DNA of 64,000 nt, taken from contig JAFZRE010000009.1 in the NCBI GenBank assembly GCA_017620015.1, forward strand, positions 62,001-126,000, written 5' to 3'. A program made the position numbers and the translations under genes. Source of the DNA: Bacteroidales bacterium (lineage in GTDB: Bacteria; Bacteroidota; Bacteroidia; Bacteroidales; ML635J-15). Shown here one piece after another: positions 61,369 through 64,000 of this stretch (its first letter is position 1; every line of letters begins with the position of its first letter). The notes beneath the pieces were generated by a model that was not told where the DNA came from, ran no database searches, and saw only the letters and a program-made list of their open reading frames with translations.

Positions 61369-61588
61369 TCTTCAGGCTTTTTATAACCATATATATTGAT
61401 GCAAACACAGCAAACAGCGACATGGCAACTGTAAACCACGGCTTTTCGGTAGCAAAATACCTGTCGAACTTATGCCCACCGAAAGCACCTGCAAAAATAA
61501 CAATTCCCATCTCGAAAGCCAGCGAGGTATATCGCGCCCACTTCCCGAGACCGGAATTTAACTTGTCGCCTTTTTTCTCGTTATCCAT
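61358..61588 (-). CDS. AtpZ/AtpI family protein
   Basis: 76 residues with two membrane helices: 'YTSLAFEMGIVIFAGAFGGHKFDRYF' carries the Gly-rich helix and Asp typical of AtpZ/AtpI, and 'WFTVAMSLFAVFASIYMVIKSL' is the second. The family helps assemble the F-type ATP synthase or forms a Mg/Ca pathway. It overlaps the bactofilin gene by 8 bases and the next gene by 11, so all three are translationally coupled. Confidence 0.88.
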   Translation of the reverse strand: MDNEKKGDKLNSGLGKWARYTSLAFEMGIVIFAGAFGGHKFDRYFATEKPWFTVAMSLFAVFASIYMVIKSLKNEK

Positions 61589-61946
61589 TATACGATTCTT
61601 CGGGGACTGCGGTACTCATGCTACAGGTGCCAGAGAATACAGCATTGGGTTCTATAGCCAGCTTGGAGGTTCTTATTTCTCCTTCCATCACAGCCGTCGA
61701 TTTCAGCATAAGCAGATTTTCCACTTGCATCTTGCCTTTTACCGTTCCCGACACTTCACAATCCTTGCATTTTATTTCGCCGACAATCTTGCCAGTATTA
61801 CCAATGACGAGCTTCGACTGAGTGGTCAGATTGCCCTCCAATGTCCCGTCAACCCTAACATCGCCCTGCGAAACGATATTGCCTACAATGTTAGTTCCGC
61901 TGCCCAATATGTTTAGGTTATTGCTTATTTCTTCGCTTCGTGCCAT
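61581..61946 (-). CDS. Bactofilin (polymer-forming cytoskeletal protein)
   Basis: 121 residues forming one right-handed beta-helix: 'LNILGSGTNIVGNIVSQGDVRVDGTLEGNL', 'SKLVIGNTGKIVGEIKCKDCEVSGTVKGKM', 'STAVMEGEIRTSKLAIE' are the bactofilin rungs. Bactofilins polymerise into filaments that place cell-wall or membrane machines. It starts a tight minus-strand run with AtpZ and the four-helix protein. Confidence 0.95.
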   Translation of the reverse strand: MARSEEISNNLNILGSGTNIVGNIVSQGDVRVDGTLEGNLTTQSKLVIGNTGKIVGEIKCKDCEVSGTVKGKMQVENLLMLKSTAVMEGEIRTSKLAIEPNAVFSGTCSMSTAVPEESYNG

Positions 61947-62057
61947 AACTTATATTTTTTTCGACCTCAAAAATAATAATAATTTGAGAATTGACAACGA
62001 ATAATGTTTATTGCTTCTATATTTTGGGGCTCTGTGGCCTGCTTGCTGTTTTTGATC

Positions 62058-62112
62058 GCCCCCCATCGTTAAAGCCTTTAATTGCGTTAACGGCCTTAAG
62101 GCTATGGGGGGC
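62058..62112. repeat. Long hairpin with GCCCCCCAT/ATGGGGGGC arms
   Basis: Outer arms GCCCCCCAT (62058-62066) and ATGGGGGGC (62104-62112) are perfect; inner AGCCTT and AAGGCT also pair. It lies between divergent genes, so a terminator role is unlikely. Not seen elsewhere in the window. Confidence 0.8.
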
Positions 62113-62130
62113 AACAAAAAAATAGCAAGC

Positions 62131-62182
62131 CTTTTGCATCTTGTCAGCAAAATCGTAAATCGTACTTCATAAATCGTAAATA
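62131..62182. repeat. Second copy of the TTGCATCTTGTC - AATCGTA block
   Basis: TTTTGCATCTTGTCAGCAA and phased AATCGTA, AATCGTA, CTTCATA, AATCGTA, AATA heptads. It corresponds to 13697-13750 with small differences. It ends just before TATTTTTG (62188-62195), the likely promoter element of the next gene. Confidence 0.8.
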
Positions 62183-62209
62183 AACCTTATTTTTGCAAAA
62201 ATTTTAGCG

Positions 62210-62680
62210 ATGAAAACGAGAATAACAATATTGCTCCTTGCATTTTCGATAACTATTGTCGGAATGAATTCATGCAACATACAGGAAGTAAGCGTAGGGA
62301 CGCCAAAAGACGTAAAGATTAACAACTTGAGTCTAAGTGGAATAAGCATAGGCGGGAAAATACCCATCAATAATCCCAACACATTCGGATTCAATGTAAA
62401 AGGTGTTAAACTTGACGTTTCGGTAAACGACATCCCTATCGGATGCCTCAACAAAAAGGAAAGAATTCACATCAACCCCAAGTCGAACAATGCATATCAG
62501 ATAAATTACGATGCTTCGTTCAAGGATATTGTAAAAGACCCCGTTGCTCTTACAAACGCACTTACTAGGGGCAGTGCCACCCTAAAGTTGTCGGGATATG
62601 TGAAGGTTTCGAAATTCATAGTGTCGAAAAAAATAAAGGTAGAACACACAGAAAACTTAAGTAGGTTCAAGTTTTTTTAG
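62210..62680 (+). CDS. LEA type 2 family lipoprotein
   Basis: 156 residues with a lipoprotein signal (ITIVGMNSC, Cys about 21) and a beta-sandwich: 'LSGISIGGKIPINNPNTFGFNVKGVKLDVSVNDIPIG', which carries the N-P-N motif of water-stress/LEA2 domains. Probably an envelope protein, function unknown. TATTTTTG at 62188-62195 supplies a promoter element. The following gene starts 26 bases later. Confidence 0.8.
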   Translation: MKTRITILLLAFSITIVGMNSCNIQEVSVGTPKDVKINNLSLSGISIGGKIPINNPNTFGFNVKGVKLDVSVNDIPIGCLNKKERIHINPKSNNAYQINYDASFKDIVKDPVALTNALTRGSATLKLSGYVKVSKFIVSKKIKVEHTENLSRFKFF

Positions 62681-62706
62681 TACCTTTGCCACAAATTGAT
62701 TTTCTG

Positions 62707-63144
62707 ATGAAAAAGATTGCAATACTATTCATAATAGCCTTCTGTTCACTGCAAATGCTGGGACAGAATATTACTCCTTCTCGCATAAAATATTTCAACG
62801 ACTCCATCTACAACGGAAAAGTTAAGATAGAACAGGATGCCTCGCTGAAAAATTTCATGGAAACCTGCGTGGGACTTAACAAGAAACGCGACGGATTTCC
62901 TGGCTACCGCGTAAAGGTATTCGCACAGAACACACAGGACTCGCGTTCGCGCGCCAACGCAATCCGTTCGGCCTGCAGCAACGACGACCACGAAGCATAC
63001 GTTACATTCGTCGAACCGAATTTTGAAGTGCACGTCGGCGACTTCATGACACGCTTCGAAGCTCTAGTGCTGATGAAGGACCTACTTGCAAAGTACCCCG
63101 AAGCATACATCATAAAGACTAACATAAAATACCCAATCCACTAA
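62707..63144 (+). CDS. SPOR domain secreted protein
   Basis: 145 residues. A signal peptide (about 1-20) precedes a short region and a SPOR-like domain (about 60-145): 'GYRVKVFAQNTQDSRSRANAIRS' and 'VHVGDFMTRFEALVLMKDLLAKYPEAYIIK'. SPOR domains bind denuded peptidoglycan strands. The start at ATG 62707 is chosen over TTG 62686, which lies in TACCTTTG (62681-62688). Stop and the transketolase start overlap by one base (TAATG). Confidence 0.88.
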   Translation: MKKIAILFIIAFCSLQMLGQNITPSRIKYFNDSIYNGKVKIEQDASLKNFMETCVGLNKKRDGFPGYRVKVFAQNTQDSRSRANAIRSACSNDDHEAYVTFVEPNFEVHVGDFMTRFEALVLMKDLLAKYPEAYIIKTNIKYPIH

Positions 63145-63953
63145 TGGACGAAAAAGAACTGAAACGGCTCGAAGACATTGCCGCCACTATTCGCCACGAC
63201 ATAATCAATTCGCTTTGCGAGGCTGGCTCGGGACACATAGGCGGTTCGCTTGACCTTGCCGACATTTTCACAGTTCTCTACTTCCACACCATGAAGCACG
63301 ACCCCAAAAATCCGCAGATGCCCGACCGCGACAAACTCATACTTTCGATAGGGCACACTGCACCAGTGCTTTATGCAACACTTGCCAATGCAGGATATTT
63401 TCCCAAGTCAGAACTTTTGACTCTGCGCAAAATTAACACTCGCCTACAAGGACATCCGTCACTGGCATCGGGATTGCCAGGTGTTGAATCGGCATCGGGT
63501 TCGCTCGGACAAGGCTTGTCAATCTGCGTTGGCATGGCTCTTTCCGATAAGATAGATGGTTGTGACCGCAAGATTTTCTGTGTATGTGGCGACGGCGAAA
63601 TTCAGGAAGGCGAAGTTTGGGAAGCCGCAATGAGCGCAGCTCACCACAAGCTAAGCAACATTATAGCCATAGTTGACCGCAACCGCTTGCAGATTGACGG
63701 TCCAAACGAAACCGTTATGGAACTTGAACCTCTGCGCGAAAAATGGTCATCGTTCGGATGGGACGTCTATGAATGCAACGGCAACAGCATCGAAGAACTA
63801 GTCCGCACCTTCGACAGCATGGCTGACGACAAACCTAAAGTCCTCATCGCTAACACAACCATGGGCAAGGGTGTCGCTGAAATCGAAGGCGACTACAAGT
63901 GGCACGGAAAAGCACCAAGCAAGGAAGACAAAGAAAGGTGGAATATCAATTGA
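63144..63953 (+). CDS. Transketolase, N-terminal (TPP-binding) subunit
   Basis: 269 residues: only the first half of transketolase. 'GHIGGSLDLADIFTVLYF', 'LSIGHTAPVLYA' and 'CVCGDGEIQEGEVWEAAMSA...VDRNRLQIDGP' form the TPP-binding motif (GDGE..N). The partner C-terminal subunit should follow beyond the window edge. Split transketolases are common in anaerobes. The gene begins in overlap with the SPOR gene. Confidence 0.93.
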   Translation: MDEKELKRLEDIAATIRHDIINSLCEAGSGHIGGSLDLADIFTVLYFHTMKHDPKNPQMPDRDKLILSIGHTAPVLYATLANAGYFPKSELLTLRKINTRLQGHPSLASGLPGVESASGSLGQGLSICVGMALSDKIDGCDRKIFCVCGDGEIQEGEVWEAAMSAAHHKLSNIIAIVDRNRLQIDGPNETVMELEPLREKWSSFGWDVYECNGNSIEELVRTFDSMADDKPKVLIANTTMGKGVAEIEGDYKWHGKAPSKEDKERWNIN

Positions 63954-64000
63954 CAATGGACAATGGACAATGGACAATGGATAATGGATAATGGATAATG
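63954..64000 (+). repeat. Tandem CAATGGA/TAATGGA heptads running off the window
   Basis: Four CAATGGA, then two TAATGGA and TAATG, in exact 7-base phase immediately after the transketolase stop codon. The array continues past the window edge. Confidence 0.95.

Noticed and set aside
62058..62112. Intrinsic terminator
   Set aside because: It lies upstream of two divergent genes and is followed by A rather than T on the plus strand.

Overview
The window comes from a chromosome of the phylum Bacteroidota, most likely order Bacteroidales. The evidence is a type IX secretion signature (PorZ, and a 2398-residue surface protein with SprB repeats and a gliding-type C-terminal sorting domain), a DUF4837 lipoprotein, a bactofilin/AtpZ pair, an Rnf operon with RseC in front, a split transketolase, and many promoters of the Bacteroidota type (TTG/TTTG, about 17-20 bases, TAnnTTTG) close to start codons. 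I cannot name the genus. No rRNA, tRNA, CRISPR array or intact insertion sequence was recognised.

Layout. 1-1.7 kb is accessory: a truncated four-helix-bundle gene, two AT-rich orphan genes and a cluster of direct repeats. 1.7-5.8 kb holds a DUF4837 lipoprotein, a NatA/NatB-type ABC exporter and an ORF6N DNA-binding protein. 5.8-12.2 kb is an accessory surface-chemistry region: two glycosyltransferases, a radical SAM protein, a NeuD-like acyltransferase, and a ketosynthase/dehydratase pair. 12.2-14.8 kb is housekeeping (response regulator, Era, RadC, ribosomal protein S20). 15.2-22.4 kb is one giant adhesin-like gene. 22.5-26.7 kb holds a two-subunit chromate-type transporter and a secreted TPR-CHAT protein. 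26.9-41.2 kb is mostly core: Mrp and NifU-type Fe-S factors, TadA, an amidohydrolase, RecO, PorZ, RdgB, RseP, a LysM/periplasmic-binding fusion, a double-thioredoxin protein and PepD. 41.3-48.5 kb has a WaaE-like glycosyltransferase and the complete rseC-rnfBCDGEA operon. 48.6-50.6 kb is a two-gene AAA+ ATPase/putative nuclease operon preceded by two 46-bp palindromes. 50.7-53.4 kb has a small lipoprotein, dUTPase, a flippase and ribosomal protein L34. 53.5-61.9 kb is a long minus-strand run: bactofilin, AtpZ, membrane protein, CoaX, outer-membrane barrel, TPR, LptC, CorC-like, GT22 mannosyltransferase. The end carries an LEA-like lipoprotein, a SPOR protein and a transketolase N-subunit.

How it works together. 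Envelope biology dominates: T9SS attachment (PorZ) and a probable T9SS client (the giant protein), LPS transport and sugar addition (LptC, WaaE-like, flippase, GT22), envelope proteolysis (RseP) and Rnf ion-coupled electron transport.

The two most unusual things are (1) the ATPase/nuclease-like operon at 48.6-50.6 kb with operator-like palindromes, one overlapping its promoter, and (2) the non-coding DNA. Many intergenic gaps are built from shared modules: phase-locked arrays of degenerate 7-base units, two arrays of 8-base units, palindromes centred on CCATGG or similar, 17-base units and a 300-bp element bounded by 17-nt palindromes. Several arrays end within a base or two of a stop or start codon. 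Starts were moved inward wherever an upstream TTG or GTG start falls inside a TAnnTTTG promoter element.
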